Counted from the first letter of the stretch, positions 4,856 through 12,972 are shown. The stretch is 19,582 nt of DNA from Alphaproteobacteria bacterium (GCA_025998735.1 BNWJ01000014.1:1-19582); one strand, 5' to 3'. Notes: generated by a model from the sequence alone, not told the origin. Numbers and translations: made by a program.

Positions 4856-7066
4856 TTACCTTCCAATAATTTCTCTTTTTCCGACGTGATTCGCCTGAGA
4901 TACTATACCAGCCCTCTCCATCATGTCAACTATGCGAGCGGCTCTGTTATAGCCTAATTTTAAATGCCGCTGGATGAAGCTCGTCGATACTTTTCCTTCT
5001 CTTAGAATCAGCGCAACCGCTTCCTTGTACATTGGATCGCCGCCCTCGCCATCATAGGACATTTCATCGCCTTCCTGAGCGTCTTCATCGAGGATTGTTT
5101 CGATATAATGTGGCTCCCCCTGTGCCTTCAGATGCAATGCCACTTCCTCGACCTCGCTATCACTAACAAACGGACAGTGTATTCGAGTAGTGCGCCCTCC
5201 GGAGGCCATATACAGCAGATCTCCCTGTCCCAGAAGCTGTTCTGCTCCCTGCTCGCCGAGAATCGTACGACTATCAATCTTCGAGCTTACCTGAAAGCTG
5301 ATTCTGGTTGGAAAATTTGCCTTGATTGTGCCGGTTATGACGTCGACGGATGGGCGTTGAGTGGCCATTATTAGATGAATGCCGGCTGCACGCGCCATCT
5401 GCGCCAGTCGCTGCACGGTAACTTCTATATCTTTTCCGGCCACCAGCATTAGATCGGCCATTTCGTCGACAATAATCACGATGTAGGACAATTTCTCCAT
5501 ATTCATGGATTGCTCCTCGTAGATTGGCGCTCCGTTTTCCATATCAAAGCCTGTTTGGACACGTCGAGTTATTTCTTCGCCGGAACTCTTTATGGACGCC
5601 AACTTGGAGTTGTATCCTTCGATGTTTCGGACTCCTAGCTTCGACATTGCTTTGTAGCGGGATTCCATTTCTCGCACAGCCCATTTCAACGCAACCACTG
5701 CTTTTTTCGGATCCGTGACAACGGGAGTCAATAGGTGTGGTATGTCGTCATAAACAGACAGCTCCAGCATTTTGGGATCCACCATGATGAACTTGCATTC
5801 GGTGGGAGTGAGCTTGTACAACAGCGATAATATCATGGCATTTATGCCAACTGACTTTCCAGATCCCGTCGTTCCTGCAATTAGTAGATGCGGCATCTTT
5901 GCGAGATCCGCAACGATCGCTCCACCTGATATGTCCTTTCCCAATGATATTGGCAGAGCGCTAGCAGATTTTTTGTAGACGCTGGATTCCAGCAATTCCC
6001 TCAGAAAAACCGTTTGACGTTTGGCGTTCGGCAACTCTATTCCCAGAGCATTTCTTCCTGGAATAACCGCGACTCTTGCCGATACAGCGCTCATATATCT
6101 TGCAATATCACTGGATAATCCTATTACGCGGGATGATTTTATGCCAGCCGCCGGTTTTAATTCGTAGAGCGTCACAACCGGTCCGGGACTCACGCCGCTG
6201 ATTTCTCCCTTGATGCCGAAATCGGTCAGCACATTCATAAGGTTTGATGAACGCTCTTCCAACTCCGAATTCGAGAGTTTTTCTTCGGAATTTTTGGGCT
6301 CCCGAAGAAGCGCGACAGACGGCAGTAAAAACTTTGCTGAATTTCCTTTCGAACTTTGTTTTTCCTTTTGGTCTCGATGACTTGCGTGTTTCTCGGCTTC
6401 CGCTTCACCATCGTTTAAGTCACCGTCTTTGGAAATTGAAAATTTGATCTCGCTTATTTTTTCCAGTAACTCTACCGTATTGACCTTGCTCTTTAATTTC
6501 ATGAAGTGTCCAAATGCGCCCACAAAGCTGGATATTCTAACGTGAAATGCATGTATCAGAGTGACCAACAAAATCACACCAAATATTGACATAATCGCCT
6601 GATCAATATATTCGAAATGAAGAAAATGCTTGTAATGCTCCAGCTCATCGAAAACCGTGGATCCAATTACGCCGACATGATCGAAAGATACTCCATAAAA
6701 CGCGACCAGAGCAGAAGATAATACGCATGCAATAAAGCTGGAGATAATCTTCCAGAAGGAGACGATGTGGTATCTTATCATTTGGTATCCAAACGACAGC
6801 AGCACAGCGGAAAAAAGATATGACGACTTTCCAAATAGCTGCATCATAAAATCAGCGTAATAACTGCCGACAACGGATAGCACATTGGACGGAGCTCCGT
6901 CTATTGCCGTATTTAGTGAAGGGTCTTCAGGACAGTAGGAAATCAGAGCCACAACCGTAGCTAGAGCTGCGAAAAACAAAAGAATCCCAAATAGCTCCAC
7001 AACATGTAGATATAAATCAAATACCAATTCCATATAGGCATCAAGAAAGCTTCTTTTTTTATTCAT
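4856..7066 (-). CDS. ftsK: DNA translocase FtsK
   Basis: FtsK anchors at the division septum and pumps chromosomal DNA toward dif so that XerCD can resolve dimers. The 736-aa protein has four predicted membrane segments in the first 180 residues (about 24-45, 82-97, 104-126, 155-177). A short charged linker follows, then the alpha/beta motor with Walker A GTTGSGKS (398-405) and Walker B IVIIVDEMAD (529-538). The C-terminal winged-helix gamma domain (about 671-736, DPMYKEAVALIL...FIQRHLKLGYNRAARIVDMMERAGIV) reads KOPS. The start has AAAGAG directly upstream. The upstream zinc-ribbon gene ends 17 bp before, and the extended lolA frame begins 2 bp after the stop, suggesting an operon. Length fits short-linker alphaproteobacterial FtsK. 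Confidence 0.95.
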   Translation of the reverse strand: MNKKRSFLDAYMELVFDLYLHVVELFGILLFFAALATVVALISYCPEDPSLNTAIDGAPSNVLSVVGSYYADFMMQLFGKSSYLFSAVLLSFGYQMIRYHIVSFWKIISSFIACVLSSALVAFYGVSFDHVGVIGSTVFDELEHYKHFLHFEYIDQAIMSIFGVILLVTLIHAFHVRISSFVGAFGHFMKLKSKVNTVELLEKISEIKFSISKDGDLNDGEAEAEKHASHRDQKEKQSSKGNSAKFLLPSVALLREPKNSEEKLSNSELEERSSNLMNVLTDFGIKGEISGVSPGPVVTLYELKPAAGIKSSRVIGLSSDIARYMSAVSARVAVIPGRNALGIELPNAKRQTVFLRELLESSVYKKSASALPISLGKDISGGAIVADLAKMPHLLIAGTTGSGKSVGINAMILSLLYKLTPTECKFIMVDPKMLELSVYDDIPHLLTPVVTDPKKAVVALKWAVREMESRYKAMSKLGVRNIEGYNSKLASIKSSGEEITRRVQTGFDMENGAPIYEEQSMNMEKLSYIVIIVDEMADLMLVAGKDIEVTVQRLAQMARAAGIHLIMATQRPSVDVITGTIKANFPTRISFQVSSKIDSRTILGEQGAEQLLGQGDLLYMASGGRTTRIHCPFVSDSEVEEVALHLKAQGEPHYIETILDEDAQEGDEMSYDGEGGDPMYKEAVALILREGKVSTSFIQRHLKLGYNRAARIVDMMERAGIVSQANHVGKREIIGR

Positions 7067-7083
7067 CTCTTTGCTATGTTAGA

Positions 7084-7683
7084 CTACAAAACATCTAATT
7101 TAATATCGCACATTAGGTTGCTACATGGAACACTCTGCTCCTCAGTTTCGAAAGCAACATTCTGGTCCGGAAGCAATTTGTTGTACATTAGATCATGTGT
7201 CCACACCTTTTTATACGGTTCTTTGGAAGCTTCGTTGGACTGGCTGTCTTCATTTTTCAACGTTATAATAAGACTTGGCATGATTTGTACATCACTGGAA
7301 CAGTTTATGAGCTCTCCACTCAGTCTCATGTATAGCTTGCCATCTCTCCGCTTAAATTGTGTGCCCATATTCTTTATGATAAACGTTTTTTTGGTATCAG
7401 GCAACTTAACACCAATAAAATCATAGAAACACGCCGACTGCGGCCAGACTTTCAGAACAACATTTCTTGTGAAAAACAACGAAAACACAAAGGCAAGCAC
7501 TGAAAACCAGAAGAACGCCCATTTTATAATGTGTTGGACATGATCTTTTTTATCAATTGATTCGCTGATTGCTGTCTGCCGCCACATTGTGGAGCACAGG
7601 GCACAGCGAACCATTTTGCTTTCACCAATGGCCTCCGGCTGAACAGAATATTTGCTACGGCAACTCGGACACACAACTATCAT
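7084..7683 (-). CDS. MJ0042-type zinc-ribbon membrane protein
   Basis: The start MIVVCPSCRSKYSV at 7681-7683 matches the usual beginning of MJ0042-family zinc-ribbon proteins; the frame is open further upstream (to 7794) but that would bury this motif. Cysteines 5, 8, 27 and 30 form the CPSC...CALC zinc ribbon. One membrane helix follows at about 52-72 (IIKWAFFWFSVLAFVFSLFF). The C-terminal half is DUF3426-like, with IKNMGTQFKRRDGKLYMRLSGELINCS and VQIMPSLIITLKN, probably on the periplasmic side. In alphaproteobacteria such proteins often sit beside division genes, and here ftsK follows after 17 bp. The role is unknown; a regulatory or envelope function is inference. Confidence 0.75.
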   Translation of the reverse strand: MIVVCPSCRSKYSVQPEAIGESKMVRCALCSTMWRQTAISESIDKKDHVQHIIKWAFFWFSVLAFVFSLFFTRNVVLKVWPQSACFYDFIGVKLPDTKKTFIIKNMGTQFKRRDGKLYMRLSGELINCSSDVQIMPSLIITLKNEDSQSNEASKEPYKKVWTHDLMYNKLLPDQNVAFETEEQSVPCSNLMCDIKLDVL

Positions 7684-7762
7684 ATATAATATACCCAGGA
7701 TACACAAACGCTTGATATTAACATAGGTAACTAGCAACCGTATATGGTTGATCAGATCATAT

Positions 7763-8977
7763 TCATGAAAATTTTGTTTGTGTGCTCGATGCAATTATAA
7801 GGTACGTATCGACCAGGATAGCGTATAGCACCTCTGTCGAATCGCCATTATTTAGGCCACAATGAAGTAACATTTGTTCGATTGACCAGTATAGATCATT
7901 TGCCATCCGTCCATAAGAGTCATCTCCTTTGTCGAATGTCGTCAACGCAGATAAAGCGGATTCCAGTTCTTGGAGCGTGATTTGCAGAGTTATGTAGTCA
8001 AAACCGAACATGGTTGTTTTGTTACATAGCCTTGAAATACTCCCGTTAGATTTAGCGGTCTCCTCGACATAATTGCCAAAATTAGCCTTCATGGCGGGGT
8101 AAGTCTGACTGTCACAGGTGGGACTGCGAGGTAGTGTCCTAATCTGGTTATAAATTCCTGTTATTCGTTTCGCAGTCTTACGAATTAGTTCCCACAAATG
8201 GTCACACGGCATGGCAGTTAGGTCAACTTTTCTCCCAGGCACCCAGGGAGGCTCAGTCCCCGACGGCTGGGGTATGTTCACAGCGGTTATCAGGTCCCAT
8301 CCGCTTGGAACGTCGGGCAATCCAGGTTTCTCCGGCGTCACAGGAGCAAGCACCTTCAATTCAGGGGGGACGTCCGTTACCGCAGGGTCCTGCTGTCTCT
8401 CAGGAGCAAGCACCTTCGATTTAGCTGGTGTTCCGGGTATTAGAGGCCGTTGTTGGCACCGGGCCGCAAGATTCGGCCTCTCAGGTTGTGAACACTTTGT
8501 CTCAGGCGCGTTTGCATATTCAACGATGGAATTCCTAAACGCTTGCCATTTTCCTATGATGTAATCAAACACTTCCGATCCCCCAGCTTTAAAATGTTCA
8601 ACCAGCCTGAGATACAGCACGATGTCGTCGTGTAATCGCGTGTCGTATCTACCCGATTGAGCGTATGCAAAAATATCTTCCGTAGAAAATCCGTCTTGCA
8701 GAATAGTATTTATTAGCGTCAGCGTAGGATTGGCATCAGCCCCGAACAGCAGTCGCTCAAGTGCGTCTATTCGTTGCGCATCAACGGCGTCCTTCGGGCG
8801 GGGGCGCCTAGCCCACCCAGTGACAGCACCTGATTCTGAGATCCTGACGACGACCGTCCCCAGAGTCGGCACACCTTGGCTTCCACCTGAATGGGCACTC
8901 CCCGTCACCACATCTACTGCGTAAATCGACAACACACATGTAACCGCTAACAAGAACTTATTTATGGTATTTTTCAT
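7763..8977 (-). CDS. Secreted proline-rich protein of unknown function
   Basis: The 404-aa product is not recognised. ATG 8975-8977 is chosen because GGAG lies 7 nt upstream and the resulting N-terminus MKNTINKFLLAVTCVLSIYAV is a classic signal peptide, with cleavage probable near VVTGSA. A charged helical part follows (RIDALERLLFG...). From about residue 160 comes a proline-rich linker with the unit KVLAP used twice, mirrored by a 60-bp direct repeat in the DNA (8341-8360 and 8401-8420). The C-terminal helical domain contains several cysteines (DHLWELIRKTAKRITGIY, RLCNKTT, LLHCGLN) that could form disulfides after export. A promoter lies at 9003-9031. A secreted effector or surface protein is possible but unproven. 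Confidence 0.68.
   Translation of the reverse strand: MKNTINKFLLAVTCVLSIYAVDVVTGSAHSGGSQGVPTLGTVVVRISESGAVTGWARRPRPKDAVDAQRIDALERLLFGADANPTLTLINTILQDGFSTEDIFAYAQSGRYDTRLHDDIVLYLRLVEHFKAGGSEVFDYIIGKWQAFRNSIVEYANAPETKCSQPERPNLAARCQQRPLIPGTPAKSKVLAPERQQDPAVTDVPPELKVLAPVTPEKPGLPDVPSGWDLITAVNIPQPSGTEPPWVPGRKVDLTAMPCDHLWELIRKTAKRITGIYNQIRTLPRSPTCDSQTYPAMKANFGNYVEETAKSNGSISRLCNKTTMFGFDYITLQITLQELESALSALTTFDKGDDSYGRMANDLYWSIEQMLLHCGLNNGDSTEVLYAILVDTYLIIASSTQTKFS
8341..8420. repeat. Short direct repeat at 60-bp spacing in the proline-rich linker
   Basis: CAGGAGCAAGCACCTTC occurs at 8341-8357 and again at 8401-8417. It encodes the KVLAP unit on the minus strand. It reflects unit duplication within the linker of the secreted protein. 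Confidence 0.75.
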
Positions 8978-9002
8978 TTTTTTCTCCATTTTTATAAACC
9001 AC

Positions 9003-9031
9003 ATAATAAATAAATATAACATAGACGACAA
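9003..9031 (-). promoter_or_regulatory. Promoter for the secreted proline-rich protein
   Basis: On the minus strand TTGTCG (9026-9031) and TATTAT (9003-9008) are 17 nt apart, about 30 bp upstream of the chosen ATG at 8977. The fit to consensus is reasonable (4/6 and 5/6) in a very AT-rich stretch, so chance matches are possible. Confidence 0.45.
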
Positions 9032-9116
9032 AATAAGTTTTTTTTGCAAAAATATCGCAAAAAATAATTTTAGTTTTTGGGAATTTTGTGCAGTACTGTT
9101 CCACTGTGTAAGACGG

Positions 9117-9205
9117 AACAAGCAGGACGCATCGCTTGCGTACAGATGAAATGCCGTAGCTGCATTTACAATGTAACTCGCCCATCTTATTCAGCAACTA
9201 TTCCT
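9117..9205 (+). repeat. Dispersed repeat copy B: end fragment of an ISAzo13-like element
   Basis: Aligns without gaps to 122-210. The plus-strand frame reads THRLRTDEMP and TAG at 9157-9159, the same C-terminus as copy A. Sequence left of 9117 is not similar, so only the last codons and the end of the insertion sequence remain here, between two minus-strand genes. Confidence 0.65.
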
Positions 9206-9226
9206 CAGCAATAACCATGTTTACAC

Positions 9227-9367
9227 TTAATTGTTTGCACCCTTCAGTTTCTCAAAGATTGCCTTTTTATGTCCTGTTGTTTCTACCATATCATGGCCGT
9301 TCATTGCAAAGCCTTTAAACGACAGACAACCTGATAGCGCAAACAAAAATAGAACTATTTCCTTCAT
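9227..9367 (-). CDS. Entericidin-like small lipoprotein (46 aa)
   Basis: A short gene from ATG 9365-9367 to TAA 9227-9229. A strong Shine-Dalgarno GGAGGAGAG lies about 9 nt upstream. The protein begins MKEIVLFLFALSGC, a compact lipoprotein signal with lipobox LSGC (lipidated Cys at 14). Mature part is about 33 residues with a G-F-x(3)-G-x-D-x(5)-G pattern reminiscent of entericidin A/B lipoproteins, which have CNTxxGxGxD and a following G. Entericidins are toxin/antidote-type membrane lipoproteins, but sequence similarity at this length is weak, so only 'small lipoprotein' is firm. It would depend on the Lol system if sorted to the outer membrane. Confidence 0.62.
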   Translation of the reverse strand: MKEIVLFLFALSGCLSFKGFAMNGHDMVETTGHKKAIFEKLKGANN

Positions 9368-9586
9368 TTTTCAGATCTCTCCTCCCCCACCAACAATCGT
9401 TGTCACCGTATCAAAAATAAAGCTAAATATCAAGCGAAGATGCCTATAACTTAATCAAAAATCAACTCATGTCTACACTATCACCAAAAAAAATTACAAA
9501 TGTTGTTTGCGTTTTCCTATTGAATGGGCGATCAATATGCTGATGTGGGGAGTTTTTTATTCTCTAATCGTTAGTGTTTTTGCGTC

Positions 9587-9615
9587 TTGACGTGATTTTG
9601 AAGCAATACTACTAT
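9587..9615 (+). promoter_or_regulatory. Promoter for the ABC-F gene
   Basis: TTGACG (9587-9592) and TACTAT (9610-9615) are separated by 17 nt and lie 24 bp before the start codon. The rest of 9368-9586 shows no gene. Confidence 0.5.
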
Positions 9616-9638
9616 AACGGAGTCCGTGGAGGATTCTC

Positions 9639-11015
9639 ATGCACAATCCAATTCAAATACGTGCTTTTAGCTTGTCGTTTCCAAACAAGATGTGTTTCGA
9701 GAATTTTTCTACGCAGATTTCGTTTAGTGATCGCATTGGCGTTATCGGAAGAAACGGCAGTGGGAAATCGTCATTGCTAAAAATGATTATCGGGAAAAAT
9801 CCAGAAATTTCTTCAGCGTATATTCCTCAGATTATCGATGATTTTGATCTGCTGAGCGGTGGGGAGCGTTTCAACAAATCGCTATCTCGAGCGCTCAGTG
9901 AATATCCAGCGTTGCTTTTACTGGACGAGCCGACCAATCACCTTGATCTGCAAAATAGAAAAAGCTTGATGCGCATGTTAAAATCGTACTTCGGGACTCT
10001 TGTTGTCGTTACCCATGATAAAGAATTGTTGCGAAATTGTTGCGATATTTTATGGCACATCGATAACGGCAAAATTATCGTTTTTCATGGAAATTACGAT
10101 GATTATGTAAATGAGACGCGTTTGAAACGCCAATCCATTTCTCACCAGATGGAATTGCTGGAGCAAGAGAAAAAATCTATGCACAAAGGTTTGATGAAGG
10201 AACAGGAAAGAGCGTCAAAAAGCAAGGCCAGCGGCAAGAAAAAAGTCGCAACTGGAAAATGGATGAAAGAGATTGGAGATCTGAAAGGCATGAAGGCAGA
10301 AAAATCCCAGGGCAGCAAATTGAAATCCATCGATGATAAAAAACAAGAATTGTCGGAGCAGCTGTCGCAAATTCGCCTTCCGGAAATTATTGTTCCTAAA
10401 TTCAGTCTATCTCATCAGGATGTCGCCGACAAAACCATTGTTTCCATAGTCGATGGATCGGTGAAATATACTAATAATGAAACGATTTTACAAGAGATAA
10501 ACTTGTCAATTATGTCACGGGAACGTGTTACAATTGTCGGAAATAATGGCAGTGGCAAAACAACTCTCGTCAAGGCAATTTGTGGTTCGGATTCCGTTAT
10601 AAGGTCCGGAGATTGGAATTTGCTAAATCCTCGAAACACTGGTTTTCTAGATCAGCATTATAAAAATTTGGATCCGGGAAAATCCGCCGTCGAAATTATT
10701 TCCGAAGCAAATTCTCTATGGAGTCACGCCGAAATCCGAAAACATCTGAACGATTTCCTGTTTCGCAAAAACGAAGAGGTAAATGCTCCGGTAAAAACGC
10801 TTTCTGGCGGAGAAAAAGCGCGTCTTTCGCTGGCGAAAATAGCCGCAAATTCTCCCAAGCTCTTGATTTTGGATGAAATTACCAACAACATCGATCTGGA
10901 AACACGAGATCATGTGATAAACGTCTTGCGCAAATATCCGTCTGCGATAATTGTTATTTCTCACGACGATGATTTTCTAAGCCAAATAAAAATCGAGAAA
11001 TATTATGAAATATAA
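9639..11015 (+). CDS. ABC-F family ATPase (ribosome-associated type)
   Basis: Two ABC cassettes on one chain with no membrane domain mark it as ABC-F. Members bind the ribosomal E site as translation factors or antibiotic-protection proteins. Cassette 1: Walker A GRNGSGKS (37-44), signature LSGGE (72-76), Walker B LLLLDEPTNHLD (92-103). The linker (about 165-250) is very basic and Lys-rich. Cassette 2: Walker A GNNGSGKT (301-308), signature LSGGE (388-392), Walker B LLILDEITNNID (408-419), where the usual EPTNHLD is changed to EITNNID. GGAGG at 9629-9633 sets the start. At 458 aa it is short: only about 28 residues separate Walker A and signature in cassette 1, where the family usually has more. 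Both cassettes keep catalytic Glu (DE). The subfamily is not assigned. Confidence 0.87.
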   Translation: MHNPIQIRAFSLSFPNKMCFENFSTQISFSDRIGVIGRNGSGKSSLLKMIIGKNPEISSAYIPQIIDDFDLLSGGERFNKSLSRALSEYPALLLLDEPTNHLDLQNRKSLMRMLKSYFGTLVVVTHDKELLRNCCDILWHIDNGKIIVFHGNYDDYVNETRLKRQSISHQMELLEQEKKSMHKGLMKEQERASKSKASGKKKVATGKWMKEIGDLKGMKAEKSQGSKLKSIDDKKQELSEQLSQIRLPEIIVPKFSLSHQDVADKTIVSIVDGSVKYTNNETILQEINLSIMSRERVTIVGNNGSGKTTLVKAICGSDSVIRSGDWNLLNPRNTGFLDQHYKNLDPGKSAVEIISEANSLWSHAEIRKHLNDFLFRKNEEVNAPVKTLSGGEKARLSLAKIAANSPKLLILDEITNNIDLETRDHVINVLRKYPSAIIVISHDDDFLSQIKIEKYYEI

Positions 11016-11021
11016 AATACT

Positions 11022-11070
11022 AGCTTCGTTTTTTAATTACAAAACAGAAGTGAATTTGAAAAACGAGGCT
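11022..11070. promoter_or_regulatory. Stem-loop between the ABC-F gene and mvaD
   Basis: AGCTTCGTTTTT (11022-11033) pairs with AAAAACGAGGCT (11059-11070), 11 of 12 positions, around a 25-nt loop. The right arm contains GAGG, the only Shine-Dalgarno candidate for mvaD (13 nt before its ATG), so pairing could hide it. It lacks a following T-run, so it is not a standard terminator. Confidence 0.4.
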
Positions 11071-11081
11071 TCTCCAACACA

Positions 11082-12164
11082 ATGAATGAAATGCCAGTGA
11101 AACAATCATCGTGGACTGCGAAGGCACCATCTAATATTGCCCTAATAAAATATATGGGGAAAAAAGAAAACAATGTTCCGTTGAATGCATCCCTGTCCTA
11201 TACGTTGGACGGATTTATCACGGAAGTCTCTTTGGAATTGACTTTCGAATGCGATAAATATGTTGGTGATATGCAGCTAAGCAATCAATCCATTGATAGA
11301 TTTATCAATCACCTAAAATACATAAAAGAAATCACCAATTGCCAAGAATTTTTTGCGATATCCTCGACCAACACCAATGCCAATGTGACGTTGGATCCGT
11401 TTTCTGCTTCGCCTTCTTCTGAAATGTATGCGAGCGCTATCTTCAACGCTGAAGCTGCCGCCGTAATAGAAAACGCCCGTGGTGCAACCACCGTCATGCT
11501 GGGTAAACGGATCCAACGTCACGTTGGTTTTCCGGAGGGAGCTGGAATGGCCAGTTCCGCATCCAGTTTTGCGGCATTAACTGTTTGTGCGTTTAAGGCA
11601 ATATGCGACATAAAAGGCACGCCAATGCCATCGGTGGATTACATGAGTTCCGTCAGTAGAGTTGGATCCGGATCTTCTTGCCGATCGTTTTTTGCCCCCT
11701 GGTGTCTCTGGAGAGATGAAAATGCAGAAAAAATAGACATAAAAATCAGCAAGTTATTGCATGATGTCATTATTGTGGATGATAAACCAAAGGAAATATC
11801 GTCCAGCCTTGCGCATAAATTGGTGCAGACGAGTCTTTTGATGCCAGGACGAGAAAAACGCGTCGAAGTACGATTGGAACAGCTGATTTTGCATCTGAAT
11901 AACCTGCGCTGGGACGCAGCTTACCAAGTATGCTGGGAGGAGTTCTGGGATATGCATGTGCTATTCGAAACGGCATCTCCGAGCTTTGGATATATGCACG
12001 CCAATACAATTCGTGTGCTGTCTGAAATCAGGAAATTCTGGAAAAGGAACGGCGACGGTCCCATAGTTACAATAGATGCCGGCCCAAACGTACATCTGCT
12101 CTGGAGAGCTGAGAGCCTACAGCACAGGCATTCTTTGCTTCAATGTTTGCAACAAATGCATTAA
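11082..12164 (+). CDS. mvaD: Diphosphomevalonate decarboxylase MvaD, with in-frame palindromic insertion
   Basis: MvaD converts mevalonate diphosphate to isopentenyl diphosphate with ATP, the last step of the mevalonate pathway. The GHMP-fold landmarks are present: APSNIALIKYMGK with the conserved Lys (23), SLSYTLDG (37-44), the phosphate loop GAGMASSASSFAALT (153-167), SRVGSGSSCRSFF with the key Arg (201), and TIDAGPN with the catalytic Asp (332). So the active site looks complete. The 360-aa length exceeds the usual 310-330. The excess is residues about 100-149, encoded by a palindromic element between SSTN and FPEGAGM. Most alphaproteobacteria make isoprenoids by the MEP route, so the gene suggests transfer or a lineage with the mevalonate route. 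Upstream pathway genes are not in the window. The ATG at 11091 is an alternative start. Confidence 0.88.
   Translation: MNEMPVKQSSWTAKAPSNIALIKYMGKKENNVPLNASLSYTLDGFITEVSLELTFECDKYVGDMQLSNQSIDRFINHLKYIKEITNCQEFFAISSTNTNANVTLDPFSASPSSEMYASAIFNAEAAAVIENARGATTVMLGKRIQRHVGFPEGAGMASSASSFAALTVCAFKAICDIKGTPMPSVDYMSSVSRVGSGSSCRSFFAPWCLWRDENAEKIDIKISKLLHDVIIVDDKPKEISSSLAHKLVQTSLLMPGREKRVEVRLEQLILHLNNLRWDAAYQVCWEEFWDMHVLFETASPSFGYMHANTIRVLSEIRKFWKRNGDGPIVTIDAGPNVHLLWRAESLQHRHSLLQCLQQMH
11380..11527. mobile_element. 148-bp palindromic element inserted in frame in mvaD
   Basis: Left arm 11380-11402 and right arm 11505-11527 are inverted repeats matching at 22 of 23 positions (core GACGTTGGATCCGTTT). Between them is a GTGGTGCAACCAC hairpin. 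The element lies exactly where the protein has about 50 extra residues compared with the MvaD family. It is read through on the plus strand without stops, and because it is palindromic the opposite strand encodes a similar start and end (TLDPF ... KRIQRH). Size, symmetry and in-frame position closely resemble Rickettsia palindromic elements. Whether it belongs to a known element class is not testable here. Confidence 0.78.
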
Positions 12165-12215
12165 TGCCACTGCCATCTGATGTAGGTGTTCTCATCTTGA
12201 ATGAAGTTTTTCGAA

Positions 12216-12253
12216 ACAAAAAACACGGGCTCTATTGTTTTGCAACAGAGCCC
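12216..12253 (-). terminator. Rho-independent terminator of the Ser-rich exported protein gene
   Basis: GGGCTCT and AGAGCCC (12227-12253) form a GC-rich stem extended by TTG/CAA. On the minus strand it is followed by a run of six T (12217-12222). It sits 20 bp after the stop of the minus-strand gene. It might also stop transcription from mvaD, though there is no T-run in that direction. Confidence 0.85.
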
Positions 12254-12273
12254 ACTGAATGTTACAGCTCCCA

Positions 12274-12855
12274 CTATTGGATAGTGCCGAAGAATGAACC
12301 GCCACCGATAGATGAATGCGGCACAGTCCTGTAAATTGACGAACTGCCCGAACTACCTCTAGACGATGAAGTTGAAGTTGGAGTCTTAGCCGTATTTGGA
12401 GGCAGCTGCTTGAAACCTTTTATGATAGAATTCGATGGGTCCGAAGTATCCCAGGATAGTAGGTACCCGCTAGCATTCAACCTTCGTTGCAGCTCATCGC
12501 GGGTCGATTTAGTTACGAAAGCAGAAGCGCCAGCAGGCAACTCATGACAGGCCTCATCGCCGGAATCGTCGCTAACAGTCACCGATGAAAAAGTGGCTTG
12601 TTCTTTTTTTAATTTAAGTTCGTGTTTGCGCTCTACTGTTTCGACAAAATACAGCGATGATCCAAAAAACCGAGCAAGATAATTGGCACCAGCAGACGCA
12701 ACGGCATAGTTCTTTTCCGTGGCATGGCAACTACCAAACATCAACGCTAATGCGGCAGCTAAAACGGAGCATTTGCACAAGCTGTTCTTGGAGCCTGACG
12801 CGGAGAAGCTCGAGATTGTTTTCGTAACAGATCTAATAAAACTCTTTTTTATCAT
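12274..12855 (-). CDS. Exported Ser-rich small protein, probable lipoprotein
   Basis: The 193-aa product is not recognised. ATG 12853-12855 has AGAGGT 5 nt upstream. A long n-region with several Lys/Arg precedes the hydrophobic segment CSVLAAALALMFGSC (residues about 29-43), ending in Cys. This could be a lipobox (FGSC) or a plain signal peptide cut after SCHA. The mature part has a mixed charged region, one further Cys, a motif SGYLLSWDTSDPSNSIIKGFKQLP, and a low-complexity Thr/Ser/Gly tail (TPTSTSSSRGSSGSSS) ending in GGGSFFGTIQ. SGYLLSWD followed by a short repeat-like beta segment recalls secretin/TonB-dependent N-terminal (STN) or TcpQ-like pilus domains, but this is only a hint. It has its own promoter candidate and terminator. 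Confidence 0.62.
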   Translation of the reverse strand: MIKKSFIRSVTKTISSFSASGSKNSLCKCSVLAAALALMFGSCHATEKNYAVASAGANYLARFFGSSLYFVETVERKHELKLKKEQATFSSVTVSDDSGDEACHELPAGASAFVTKSTRDELQRRLNASGYLLSWDTSDPSNSIIKGFKQLPPNTAKTPTSTSSSRGSSGSSSIYRTVPHSSIGGGSFFGTIQ

Positions 12856-12893
12856 AATTTACCTCTAAAAAACAAAAAATTAACACTCGCCAA

Positions 12894-12922
12894 AACATAT
12901 CAAAAAAAGAGCTAACATGCAA
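12894..12922 (-). promoter_or_regulatory. Promoter candidate for the Ser-rich exported protein
   Basis: On the minus strand TTGCAT (12917-12922) and TATGTT (12894-12899) are 17 nt apart, 39 bp upstream of the ATG. The match to consensus is modest. Confidence 0.35.
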
Positions 12923-12972
12923 CTAAACAATCGAAAAAAATTCATGATTTTTGGAAGCAATCGTCATAACTA

